This document shows, piece by piece, positions 10,507 through 21,527 of a DNA stretch of 64,000 bases. The stretch spans positions 48,349,283 to 48,413,282 of the forward strand of contig NC_087062.1 of the NCBI RefSeq assembly GCF_963678635.1, in the 5' to 3' direction. Within the stretch, counting starts at the first letter, position 1; the number at the start of each line of letters is the position of its first letter. The DNA is from Symsagittifera roscoffensis. Lineage: Eukaryota; Xenacoelomorpha; Acoela; Convolutidae. A program made the position numbers and the translations under genes. The notes under the pieces are model-generated. The model worked only from the letters and a program-made list of their open reading frames with translations, was not told the DNA's origin and made no database searches.

Positions 10507-11019
10507 TTAATATATTCGTCGATTTTTTGACCCTGGTTCAACTGCTTCATAATCGAAATATGAATCGTTGAAGAATGACGACTCGAGCTCGTCGGAACTA
10601 TTGGCCTCCAGATCGGCGATATCACCGCTATATATATATCACTCTCGTTGGTTTCTCTTGCCTGAATCAGACCGGGATCTGGAGTTTGCCAACTGCTATT
10701 CCTGGTCCATCAGTTGTCGAAGCTAACGATGTGGCTGCGTATTTTCAACAGCAAAACTATACTGAGAGTAGTCATCATCAATTTTCGGATGGTCCCAATC
10801 AAAGTTTTGAGTGTTGGCGAATTCTTCAGACACCCCATCTAAAAATCGTCACAATCCCACGACACTGGCTGTTGACCATATTCAAAAATTGGCATCCATT
10901 TTCCCGGTTGGTTCCGAATTTGCAGCGGCGGCGTTGTCATCGCTATCATCAAGGCCAATCGCAGTACGAGCCCTGACGATTTTGTGACCGTAGGGAAGAG
11001 TCTTCTGGGCGTTTGTCAT
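10507..11019 (-). pseudogene. Unknown acidic Polinton protein, frameshifted
   Basis: I do not recognise this gene. From an ATG at 11,017-11,019 the frame gives 'MTNAQKTLPYGHKIVRARTA' and then an Asp/Ala-rich stretch. After a frameshift come 'MPIFEYGQQPVSWDCDDF', 'SEEFANTQNFDWDHPKIDDD' and, last, an acidic tail ('DLEANSSDELESSFFNDSYF') ending at the TAA. At least three frameshifts are needed to connect them. Intact length would be about 170 residues. It is the gene nearest the left end, on the same strand as polB. The plus-strand frame over 10,575-10,976 is its shadow. Local GC is higher than the surroundings, consistent with former coding function. Confidence 0.6.
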
Positions 11020-11554
11020 CTTAATGTTTTCGTCGAAGTCAAACTTCGCAGATTGCGTGACTCAGATGCGATTCGACTGTTTTCAGTTTTCAATAACGAG
11101 CCAGAGGTCAAGGTGTCTCAATATCACTGATGAGTCAACATCTTCTGAGCAGTTTTTGACACACCTTTGGCCAATAGTTTTCTGTAGTCTAAATATATAA
11201 TTAAATGATTAATAACGCATTTAACGATGATTACTAATGTGTGGTGAGAAAAATTGGAATCTTTTTTTTTGTGGCTGCTACATCAACTTGAAGTCGAGAT
11301 GCAACAAAGGTGACCTGAAGGTCAAGTGTGACCTTAAAATTCAGTCATTACTGAAAAGTTTCCAAAAAATCAAAAATCGGTTTTCACCCAAAAAAAATTT
11401 CATCCACAAAAATTTTCCCCGCCCAAAAAATTTTAAAAAAATTCCCCGTCCAGAATTTTTTTTCAAAACAAAATAAGTTTTCGTCGACCAAAAAAATTTT
11501 TTTTACAATGAAAATTTTTTTTCCATGCAAAAAAAATTTTATACAAAAAAAAAA

Positions 11555-14500
11555 TTAGCCGACAAAACAATTTTTAAACGAACCATAAAAAAATGTATGC
11601 ATAAACTTTTTTTTCAAAATTGAGAACAAAATGGAACAAAGCTTGGGTTTGAGGGATATAAACTTGGCTATTACGTCCCCTGGAAACTCGTCCTTGGATT
11701 TTAAACCAACCATTTTGATTTTTGGATCGTAGAAAGAGTAGTCCTTCGGGTAATTTGACCGGTCAAGTTCATTCAAAATGTTTCTTTTTTTTGGAAATTT
11801 CGCGGTATAAATCTTCACTTTTGATTTCGTTCAGGAGACTGTCCGTATCAGATTAGAGATGTTGACATTGAAAATTTGTTTTAATGATGTCATAATGAAA
11901 TTTATGCATGTGAAACTTAGCTAATTCAAGAACAGTAGCTCCCACAATTGTCGGGTTATCCCAATAAAATTTTGTTGGATTCACAGTGAACGCTGCCAAA
12001 TTTTCCTCAGAAATTTTGTAGGATTTGAACTCAAATGCACTAATTTCTCGCAAGGCGGCTTGATAATCTCTAAGTATGCGAACGAGCATCCACTTGCGCT
12101 TTGACTCGCATGTTTTCCCATAAGCAGAGATGTTTAAAAGTTTGTACAAATCCTTCTCAAAATTTTGTTTCTAGCTTGTTGGCGTTTAGTCGTATTCAGA
12201 AGGATAAATGGTTCCAACCATACTTCTTGTTCAAACTTCAGCACACGCTGCGTTTTTTAAACTTTAATCCTAACCGAACATACAATTGCAAAAGTTTGTA
12301 AGGCAGCGTATAGTTTGACTTGTCATGCAACGTCTGTCGTAGCTTCTTCGTCTTACCAACTAAAAATGTTGCAGTTTCTTGATTTATGATCTGCACGAGT
12401 AAGTTTGTTTCGTTGGGACTCAACATTTTTTTGTTTGCTTGACGCCGCCATAGAGGTTGTTCTTGTCGATCATAAACCCGTAGGTGCTAGGTTGATCTGG
12501 ATTGAAATCGGGACATTCTTTGTTGTTTGCTTTGAACGAGCGACTATGGAGCACAGTTGCAGTTCCATCTCGCATCGTATTCTTGACCATTTTGAGATGA
12601 CTGCGGTCTGATATGAGTTGAAGACTTGAGTCTTTGCAGATAATTTTGAAAGCGTCTCCAGCTAAGTTAGAAGCACCATGCTAAAATGGTGCGCACAGTC
12701 CAGGCCTTAAGTTGTGTGACTATTTTGATGAAACTCTTCAAAGACGCAGGCAAGAAGGAGTGTATCAAATTTGAGATACATGTTGTGATAACCCTCAAGT
12801 TTTGACATTTGAACTCTCTAAAAAACTTTCCTTGCATGGTGCAGATCCGCTTCTGCAACTTTTCCTCCATTCAAAACATCGGAACAAGGTTGCAAGGTAG
12901 GGAGTTCTTTTCCTGCAAATTTTTCTCTATTAGCCATTGAAGAATAAGGGTAAATTTTTTTTTGTCGTATCAGACATCGTTGTTCCTCCGTCTCGCGTGC
13001 AAATTACTCGTTTAAAATTGATGTTTTTTGCACAGGTAGATAATCAACCAATTTTTGCAAGGAAGAATTTAAGAACTTGCATGAGTCAATGTATCTGATA
13101 TAATCGAAATTTTTTGATCAGTTCCGTTCTTCCTTTTTATAAAATTAATTAGGACTCCAATGCTTAACGATATGTTTTTTTCGTCGGTGCTGGGTATTAC
13201 ACTCATTGCACTGGTTGGCTCGCATTCATGCAATGAGAGACAAATGTGGTGAGGGTCAAAGTTCTGGATGTTCACAGTTCGTCTTGCTAGATTGCCTTTT
13301 CACGTGTCTATCCCAGAAATTTTCCAGAAATAAAGACAATATTCAAGAAATTTGTCGTGCTCATTGGTAAAATGTATACAGCAAATCCAAGATGTTGATG
13401 TGTTTTCTTTGTTCAACGGTTCTGACTTCCAAAGCAATGAGGAAACCGTCGACTTTGATAACATATCTCTCTCGCTTGTTGATGCAATTGGTTGAGAAAT
13501 TTTTTCATGCATTGATCAGAGCTGTCATAGTCAAAGAAGTAGGGCTGTGTGTTTCCGTGGTCAATTACAGCCCATGAGTATCAATTTTTTTGCACAAGTC
13601 ATGTTTTTGTACAAGTCGGGTTGATGATCGCGAACGATTATCAGGGCCAGAACGTACAGGTTTTAGAAAAGATTCAGAATAAATCACAAGTGGTACAAAC
13701 CACATGGCCTCAAGGTTTTTGAACTCGTATCGGCTGGTATCTTTTTCTGCTGAAGGCATGACTACTAGTGCAGGCTCATGATCCTTACTAGACTGGATGT
13801 GTTGCTAATGAGCCTCTTCACTCCAGCTAAGGTGAAAACAGTTTCTACATAAGGGCGTGCATGGGCGATGCCTATATCCTTTGTTTTCACAGACGACATT
13901 TAGCAAATCGGTTATAAGTACATCGTGATGCTTTGCAGGCGCGTACAAGAGAAGTAGGTTCATGTCAAATATCTCAATTTCAATGTTGCTATCATTGTTC
14001 GGTCGTTTTGATATATACATACGCAACAAGTCTCCCTTTTGTACTGGAACACATTTACCCGCACATCGTTCAGTTGTTCAAATTTTCCAATTGATGCGAA
14101 ACTCATGGGCAAATTAAAGGTACTTTGGGTTTTGTGTGCACTTGCAGCAAATATTGTGTCAGGTTGTGTTCGCGCAGTTGCTGGGTTCGCTTTTTATTGA
14201 TCAGTCAGAAATTGGTCAATACCATGCTTCAGACTATAAGCAGCCGTAAAGAAAAGTTCCAAACAACTATGATTGTGGTGATTTCTAATGTTTGTCAAAC
14301 TCTGGGATTCTCGAATTCGAGAAGGCAAGTCAAAAAAAGATGGTCCAAGAGTTGGATAAAACTTTGCAAGTTTAATAAAAAACTTGAATTACACAGCCGC
14401 TTCCATAGGATGCAAAAATCTTTAAATCAGCTTGCTTTTTTCGACCACTTTAAAAAATTGGTCATCTTCTAATCCCAAGCTCATTACTAGTTTCAAGTCG

Positions 14501-15170
14501 GAGTTTGTTCAAATGTCATTCCGCTGATCGGGTTCTATATTACCAGAATCGATTATTGCGCTGGGTTTTACCAAAACCAAAATAGCGCTGAACTGAACTT
14601 TTCCAGATCATTCTGCAACACGTTCCATTATGAGTTTTTGAGTTTGATCTTTTTTGTCTCGCATAAATTGCAGAAGATCAATCAACTGATTTTCATCCGT
14701 TGATTGGTTCCCGCCAATAACGTATGTTTCAAGAACACCAAAAAAACAGATTCACTTTTTTGAAGACTGGTGCCGTTGATTTTGCCTTCATCAGCAGCAC
14801 GCACATCACTAAGAGCAGCATCAGCAGCAGAACTTGTAGTAGCTAAGTCAGCAGAGGCAGCTCTCATAACAGGTAGGCCATGGGTTGCTAGTAAATGAGT
14901 TGATAAGTTTCTTGGCGGATGAAAGCCCAAGTGACAATAGTCACAAACACCTGCAAATTGATCATGAGTGTGAAGAATATGTTTTTGTAAATTTGGGAGC
15001 ATTTGAGCTGCAAATGAACACTCATTGCATCGATGAATAATAAAGCCTTTTTCAACAAATTGTTTGTCACTTCTATTGCTCTTGTTTGCATATGTCAGTG
15101 AACAAAAATTGCATTTGAACTTTTTTTTGAAATTTTTTAAGCAATCGAGGTCTAGGAACAAATAGCGCCG
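11555..15170 (-). pseudogene. polB: Protein-primed family B DNA polymerase with N-terminal C2H2 zinc fingers
   Basis: This would copy the element using a protein primer. In order from 15,170: two complete C2H2 fingers (CNEC...HILHTH and CDYC...HLLATH, 14,880-15,060), an N-terminal conserved segment (about 14,050-14,330), a CxxC zinc site 'TPLCRNCFHL' (about 13,840), an exonuclease-I-like 'FVPLVIYSESFLKPV' with its Asp missing (about 13,670), an exonuclease-III-like 'RYIDSCKFLNSSL' (about 13,080), 'EFKCQNLEGYHNMYLK' (about 12,800), palm motif A 'DKNNLYGG' (Asp at 12,465-12,467), motif B 'KLLNISAYGKT' (about 12,120), motif C DTDS (11,838-11,849), and 'DEFPGDVIAKFISLKPKL' (about 11,660). Intact it would be about 1,200 residues. 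It is split by many frameshifts, one beside the A run near 11,780. The C-terminus is lost in A/T-rich simple sequence (11,370-11,560). Confidence 0.9.
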
Positions 15171-16575
15171 ATTGATCTCAATACATAATTATATACAACA
15201 GAAAGTAGGAAAACACAACTGTTCGTCTACCAATTTCAGACAGAACAGTTTGTGTTTCGGGTGCCCAAGTTTGAATTTGAACTAACTTTCCCGCCAAAAT
15301 TCAAAATACATTCACATTTCCCGTTCTATTGTACATGCGGAAACACTATTGGGTGTCCTTGATTGATTTACATGAAATTAGCGCAGTTTTACAAAAAATG
15401 GTAATATCCAATTAAAAAAGACTAAATCAGAGTTACGTGATCACCGAATGGATTTCAAAATAGTTTATTTAATTTTTGAGTTTCACATTTCAAAATTTAC
15501 ATCACAAAGAAGGGAAACCTTCGAAATTTCAAATCTAAACTGATCATGCACTAATACATGTGCAGAGCATGTGGTCATACATGTAATCTCTAACAAGTTA
15601 ATACTTTGTTTGAAACCCAGTTTTTTATTTGAAATTGTCAAAAGACTTATTTAATTACAGATAATTTCGTTAAGCCAATTTATTGCTACCAAGTTTCTGT
15701 AAAGCTTCAAAGTTCACTAACTTGGTTACTGAATATAATAAAGGGTTTGAAAAGTTCCGGGTTTAAAGAAACTCTAAGTCTGGAATCTATCCTCTAAGAA
15801 ATGTCATCAAAATTACAATATATTAACAATGATGGGTTTGTTGTTTTAAGGAGGAGTAAAACGACTGAGAAATCTTGTCTTTTCTTAAAACCCAAAATAT
15901 GTGCTATAGATGTTCAAATCACTACCTTTTTTTCTGTAGAAACATCCCATTTTCTTTCTTACTAAAGAAAATAACTATTGAAAAGGCTATTTTTTGGAGT
16001 TGAAGTGTTGATATCCACAAATTGTTGCGTTACGGGTTCTGAAACCTGGAAAAAAATGCGTAGCTCGATGAGAGCAGCAATATGACTGGTCGAAAGACTA
16101 CATTTGAACCTTGTAACAAAAATTTAGAAAATTGGCATTCGGTGAGGCTTTTTCAAAAAGTCAAGTCTGTATCTTTTTAATGGACTGTCTGAACATAGGA
16201 GTGAAATTATCAAAATGCTTCTCTCAACCAGTTTATCTTTTTCGCAGAGAAATTCAAAAACTATAGGACCTCAAAATTACGAAATAAAATTTCAGACCTC
16301 TTTACAAGATTTGTATTTTTTTTTGTGTTTTTGTATTTGTATTTTGAATAACGATTTGTCCTACAACTGCTTACAAAATTGTTCGTTATGCTCTCCTTTT
16401 CCTAGCAAAAAGACATGTTAAGCATTAGGAGGCAGAGATTTTCAATTAAAAAGGTGTTTATTCACAATAAAACCAAATGAAAGCTATTAAAACTCACTCT
16501 CAATTTCGAATTCAATATAAATACAATTTCAAAAAATGAAAATCAAACAATCCAATCTCAGCTTCAAAGTGAAAT
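15171..16575. other. Polinton interior, no gene recognised
   Basis: About 1.4 kb between polB and the next minus-strand frame. Only short, non-conserved frames occur on either strand. It may hold the promoter of polB, but no specific element can be supported. Confidence 0.5.
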
Positions 16576-16577
16576 AA

Positions 16578-17160
16578 GATCCAAATACTCCCGAGCCTTT
16601 CTAGTATTGTTAGCTTTTGCTTTTTCGTTGGCGCAAGACTTAGAGAAGGAGTTAGGTTTTTCAAGTGATTACTCACTGTCGCTACAGGGGTGCACCTTGG
16701 GGTTGATTAACCTGGTTCGTCAAGCCACGGTGACACTGTAGGAAAAAGATCAGTTTTTGGGGTAGTTAATAATGGTGACTCAATCTGCATAAACGGTTAA
16801 AAATTTCATTTTCTTCAAAGTATTGTATCTGGTTTTCACACATCGGAGTAACATCTCAATCGTATTTATACAAACTTTTTTTTACTGATTTTGATAAAGT
16901 TGAAGTATCAATCTGAAGAGCAAGAGGCTCGTCAGGATCCATCTATTTTCCAGAATTACTAAGGTAACTCAAATATTTAATATTGGTTTCCTCGTCTTCC
17001 TTCGACATCTTCAAGGAAAGTTTACTGAATAAATTTTTAAAAGTTTTTGGGTAACATGATGTGATTTGTACAAACCCACTCATCAGAATTATTGCAACGA
17101 AATTACCATGAGCGGTTTCATAAGAAAATGGTTCTTTCCTGATTTGAAAACCCGGCAATT
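16578..17160 (-). pseudogene. Unknown minus-strand Polinton gene, broken
   Basis: Unrecognised. Minus-strand frames show coding character: 'MSKEDEETNIKYLSYLSNSG' (about 16,950-17,010), then 'MDPDEPLALQIDTSTLSKSV' from 16,942, 'DVTPMCENQIQYFEENEIFN', a Ser/Thr/Pro-rich part 'ESPLLTTPKTDLFPTVSPW' and 'ANEKAKANNTRKAREYLDLI' before a stop near 16,578. At least three frame changes and an in-frame TGA separate them. Estimated intact length is about 190 residues. It lies upstream of polB on the same strand. Confidence 0.45.
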
Positions 17161-17633
17161 TTATAGTAAGGCATTTTGAAAGAAATTTCAGAAAAAAAAT
17201 AAGAAACGTAACGCGGAAAGAAAAAAAATGGAAATGGATTGTGAAAATTTCCTCAAGATAATAAAAAAGAGACTGGTCTCGTAAAACTAAAAATACTACG
17301 ACCTCGTTTGTAGTTTCCTATCAGCATACGAAGGGAGGGTGTGTTAATCTTTTATGTTGCATTGCACGGTTTTCTATGTATATCTATTTTGCTTTCAAGC
17401 AAATGGCTAGTTTAAAACACTACCTATAAACATCGTGAGCTATTAAATTTTGACCTATTATTGTGGCGGTTTTTAATTTTTTGATCAGTTGCATATGCTC
17501 AAAATACTAATCCACTTGACACAAATTGCAATCGAATACTTTTCTTTCGCAAACCTATACAATCAATTCAAACCATTCCGTACAATTCAATTTTGAAATT
17601 ACGTTACTTCCAAATTTTATCCGTTACAATGAA

Positions 17634-18046
17634 GAAAACTAAAACAAACACCACAGCAACTGCAGATGAAAAATTTGGTGAGTGACATTTTGATATTTTG
17701 GAAAACAAAAAAAGATTAATTGGTGCTACATTGAAAAATATGACCAAACTGATACCTATATATTCTTAAAAAGTTTCGAAAAAAAACAACTGAACACGCT
17801 TAATGCGAATGTGTACAAAGACTTTCCTTAACCAGCGACAGCGAAGAGTTTTCAAAATTACTAAAATCGGGAAAAAAAATCCGAACGCAAACGAGTGAAA
17901 TATCTGATACTGTTGAAAGAAGGGCATCCCGCTGCCCAACTGTAAACGTGTCAGGAAATCTCAACTTTCCTCAAACACAAACGGTTCTAAACACAACTCG
18001 AGTTAAAACTTCTTCACAAAATGGCAGAAGATACGTTTGCAGTTAA
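17634..18046 (+). pseudogene. Unknown plus-strand frames, polar protein
   Basis: A short ATG frame 'MKKTKTNTTATADEKFGE' starts at 17,630 and stops. Another open stretch of about 70 codons ending near 18,046 reads 'SDSEEFSKLLKSGKKIRTQT' and later 'RRASRCPTVNVSGNLNFPQT'. Composition is Ser/Thr/Lys-rich. No family recognised. This is where the gene orientation changes from minus to plus, so divergent promoters should lie at 17,160-17,630, though no motif is convincing. Confidence 0.35.
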
Positions 18047-18298
18047 TTCACCTGATTATTTCTCAAAAATTTCAACCGAGTTTCAAATTTGTTATTACTG
18101 AAAGGTTCCCAATTTATCTACTTTCGAAACTTATGCTTTAGGAAGCCACTTCAAATCTGAGTATTGCCCCTTTTCAATAGTAAATGAAAAAAAAATCCCA
18201 TCACAATTTATTGACTCAGGTAGATTCAGAGGAACATTTGAACCAATCTGTTCCTTCCCAAAAATGTTTCATTGTTCCATGCATTTTTTACTTGCTTC

Positions 18299-19051
18299 AA
18301 ATATTTAGTTTCTCCTAATAAAAATGTCAAAGGAAACGGTGATTGATTTGACAAGCTTAACTTGTCTCTCACTTAATCATCACAACCTGTTGAAGCGGAT
18401 CTCGATTTGTTAATTTTCACTGCAATGAAGAAACGTTTACCAAATTTATTATTGCTTTCTGCAACATGAACTGATAAACAAACTTCAACAAACCAAAAAG
18501 TCAGCAAAAAGGCCTGCAGGTGGGGGACAGAAATGAATTGATAATACAGTTACACCACCTTCATGATTGATGTCGAACAAATCCGCAAGAACTTTGACTG
18601 CAGTTTCAATGAAACACAGAGAAAGCAAACATGTTCAAACAGATCAAATGAATAGGGAAACCTTGAGAATATTTGAAAACTTAATTAAAAGACCACATTC
18701 TGTCGCTTTTTGTAAAATATCAGTCAATTTGACAAATGCATATGGAAAACTTGACGTGGATAATGAAGTTTTATTTGTGAAATTTATTGTTCAAGAAAAA
18801 ATTAATTTTTTTCTGATACTTTTAATTTTTTCTTTTTTGTAATGCTAACTTCGGTAGACATGATTTTAAAATTAGATTTGAAACTTATTCATGAAATTTT
18901 TAACGACATAAAAGCTCAGCATCCAGACAAATCAGTCAGATTTCAGTATTTTTTTGCCACTTGTTTGTATTTGGATGCCGATAATATTTTGAATTTTGTT
19001 ATGAAAAACAGACCGTGTGATAGTTTAACTGAAACAATTCAAATTTCTTAG
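18299..19051 (+). pseudogene. Unknown plus-strand Polinton gene(s)
   Basis: Two adjoining frames. 18,567-18,842 contains 'RETLRIFENLIKRPHSVAFC' and ends in a hydrophobic run. The second, 18,842-19,051, starts at an ATG overlapping the first stop and contains 'LIHEIFNDIKAQHPDKSVRF'. They may be pieces of one gene. No motif is recognised. The stretch 18,047-18,566 before them has only fragmentary frames. Confidence 0.35.
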
Positions 19052-19189
19052 ATTGTATGCTATATTGCATGACGCAGCAGGATATTTGCAAGAAAAAATT
19101 GAAACCAATGAAAAAAAGAAGAAACTGTTATCCAGGTCACGTGACAGGGTATTGCGTTTTGCTTATTTCTTAAAGAATTAAAAACAAAG

Positions 19190-19660
19190 TTATTTCCATT
19201 GTTGGAATGTTGAGTGAAAGTGATGTTAACCCAAAGAAAGAAAACCAAAAAATTGTTTTTAATCGTCCCAATATTTTAGGTATCGAGGGATTTAAATGCG
19301 GCAAGAAACTTTTCATCATAAAATACCTTTCCGTTTGATATGCTGACACAATTGATACAATTCATTTTCTGCCACCAGTTCAATTCAAAATTTTATCAGA
19401 AGAAGAGAAAATAGCTTACAATTGGGTATCAAATTTTCTGCACGGGCTTTTTTGAGACGAATGTGAATACCCTTACTCTTATTTGGATCAAATTTGCAAC
19501 AGCATTCTCTTGAGGAACCCAAACCCCCAATTTTTTGCTGAAAGACACAAAAATCCGTTTTATTAGCTGAATATTTGAAAATACCCGTGACCAATTGGAA
19601 CATATTAGCTGCCCGAAAATTGTACCCGTATAAAATCCAAAGTTTTTTTAGATTGGATAC
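19190..19660 (+). pseudogene. Conserved-looking Polinton hypothetical protein
   Basis: One long frame with a few stops reads 'IVFNRPNILGIEGFKCGKKL', 'LPPVQFKILSEEEKIAYNWV', 'DECEYPYSYLDQICNSILL' and 'FAERHKN', then shifts frame to 'AEYLKIPVTNWNILAARKLY'. The pattern (an Ile-Glu-Gly-Phe strand, a Trp-rich middle, a Tyr-Pro-Tyr-Ser-Tyr-Leu helix) resembles a protein I associate with arthropod and nematode Polinton-type loci. I cannot name its function. In-frame TGA at the Phe-Asp junction probably replaces Trp. Confidence 0.45.
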
Positions 19661-19663
19661 AAA

Positions 19664-20005
19664 ATGAACCGTCCAATGATGCAAACAACCTTATCTCCAT
19701 ATTTGGTGGTTTACGCTTTGATGACCAATCAGAGTCCTGAAAACAGTTTAACACCAAGAAATAAAGTTACTCTTACACCGAAAGGCATATTAGATTGTCG
19801 AGGAAAACCTCCCCAAAAACTCGAGCAAATTACACTGAACGATATAGAAATCCATAATTTACGGAAATTCGTTACACTTCTAGGCTACTTTAACCTGTAC
19901 AACTTCCAGACTACAGGAACTTTGATGGTCAATTCAGTTGTTCAATCTCAGCCTGGAAGGGCTGCAACCTTAACTGGGAGGGAGAAGACAAATCCATTTG
20001 CATGA
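19664..20005 (+). CDS. Hypothetical protein, 113 aa frame
   Basis: An open frame from ATG at 19,664 with 'QITLNDIEIHNLRKFVTLLG' and 'TTGTLMVNSVVQSQPGRAAT'. It overlaps the next frame by 8 bases. Function unknown. It may be a fragment of a larger gene, since the upstream frame runs into it with a shift. Coding status is uncertain because most neighbouring genes are broken. Confidence 0.3.
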   Translation: MNRPMMQTTLSPYLVVYALMTNQSPENSLTPRNKVTLTPKGILDCRGKPPQKLEQITLNDIEIHNLRKFVTLLGYFNLYNFQTTGTLMVNSVVQSQPGRAATLTGREKTNPFA

Positions 20006-20460
20006 CCAACAGCTTCCAGCTGAACAGAAAGAATTAGTCAAAACTAATAACGTTGAAGAAATACATTTAGTTCAAGCCACTATCAGAGTTCCTGCTGATT
20101 TTGCTGTTAAGTTCAAATCTAATTGTAACCATGACAAGTTCACAAAATCTAATTTTTTTTTCATTGAACGAGGAGTTGATTTGCCTGTTGAGCCGAAGCA
20201 AAGAAGCACATGTATATCAATATTTGTGAATGTTATTAAAATGTTTATTGATTGTCTTACTTTCTATTTGATCTTGTATGAGTTCTATTTGATAACATGT
20301 CGTCCGAGAGAACAAAAGGCGATTGGTATGCAGTTGTAACTATCAACCTTGATACAAATAAGCAAAAAAGTTTTCTAGTAAACTTGGAAAAATAAGAAAA
20401 ACTGTCGAGAACAATGCTTGCGACTTCGTAGACATTGGTGGTGCCAAACAGTTTATCTAA
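19998..20460 (+). pseudogene. Hypothetical protein, frameshifted near its end
   Basis: The frame 19,998-20,339 reads 'QLPAEQKELVKTNNVEEIHL' and 'FFFIERGVDLPVEPKQRSTC', followed by a hydrophobic stretch. A second small frame from ATG near 20,297 reads 'MSSERTKGDWYAVVTINLDT' and, after one shift, 'TVENNACDFVDIGGAKQFI' to a stop near 20,460. Not recognised. From 20,461 to 20,800 no gene is seen. Confidence 0.3.
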
Positions 20461-20800
20461 GTTTTTTTTCTTCACACAAGTATGTTTTATTTTCATCTAG
20501 CTATCTTTATCTATTTCAAAATTGTATTTTTACAACCTAAGTTGTGACGAGACTGCATTTGGCTCTCGACACTGTCCATTACAGTTGGTTACTTGCTACC
20601 AAATCCCATGTTTTATTAACGAATAAGATCATTTCAACAAAATATCGTCTGTTCATGTCCATTTCCGGATCCGACAAAATTGATTGACTTTTCAAATGCT
20701 TCTCAGAAGTACATTCTATACGTCGTATCATAAAATGTTTTTTTTTTTAATCTTCACGATCAACCCAAATATTGTTCCTTTGTTTTTTTTTTCTTTGTAA

Positions 20801-21520
20801 ATGTTTTCCCTCAGCATGTTACAGCTAACAAAATTTTCATCGACAGTAAGAATTTACCATTTGAGAAAATTGTTAACCACAAACTTAGCATCAGAGAGAA
20901 ACGGAAAGTTTTGGCAAACAATTTTCATTCCTCGCAAGACATATGCTCTAGATGAAAAAATTGTACCACAATCTCAAATCCTTCATATTCCATCAATCAA
21001 TGACATAGCATCTCAACTCAATTATATACAGAGACTTCGAGAACAAAAAATCAACCGTGACTCTCCACCACCATGCACCCAACTCCTATTCCTTTAACCC
21101 CTAATTTTGTAGTACCAAATCTTCGAAAAAGAAATCTATCTGCACTTACTAATTTCACTGGAGATGGTGATGATGAACCAGAAAAAAAATGATGAATCAG
21201 ACAATTCTCTGGAGCAAACAAATTCACAGCTAATAGAAAAAGAAAAAGTAAAAAGTAAACGAAAAGTCGCTGAATTGTTTCGAAAACTTATGAAATCCAC
21301 TTAAGAAGTATTGGAAGCTAATAAGTTGGAAAGGGCAAAGATAGTGCTAAAGCAGTTGTTCAAGTTAAATTTTTGAATTTAGACAAAGACGGTGTGTTTC
21401 ATTTCAAGAAAAGCCGACACAATTTAAAATTCGATCTTTTTTGTATGAAACACAGCAAAATACAAAGAAACTTGAGAGTATGTTTTTTCGACAAATTTAG
21501 AAAGAACTAGATATTGATCC
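20801..21520 (+). pseudogene. Unknown gene upstream of Polinton integrase
   Basis: Frames include 'NLPFEKIVNHKLSIREKRKV' (about 20,860-20,910), 'VVPNLRKRNLSALTNFTGD' (21,108-21,170), 'EKVKSKRKVAELFRKLMKS' and 'LNLDKDGVFHFKKSRHNLKF' (about 21,375-21,440), running into 'DIDPSLLFNTYAKQIL' at the start of the integrase block. Arthropod and nematode Polintons often have an uncharacterised basic ORF at this place. The last segment resembles it in layout, from memory only. Broken by several stops. Confidence 0.4.
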
Positions 21521-21527
21521 CAGTTTA

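Noticed and set aside
10575-10976. 133-codon plus-strand frame
   Set aside because: Antisense shadow of the acidic minus-strand gene, which has coherent coding segments, a stop and a poly(A) signal.
12101-14472. Plus-strand frames over the polymerase gene
   Set aside because: All are shadows of polB; motifs A, B and C are on the minus strand.
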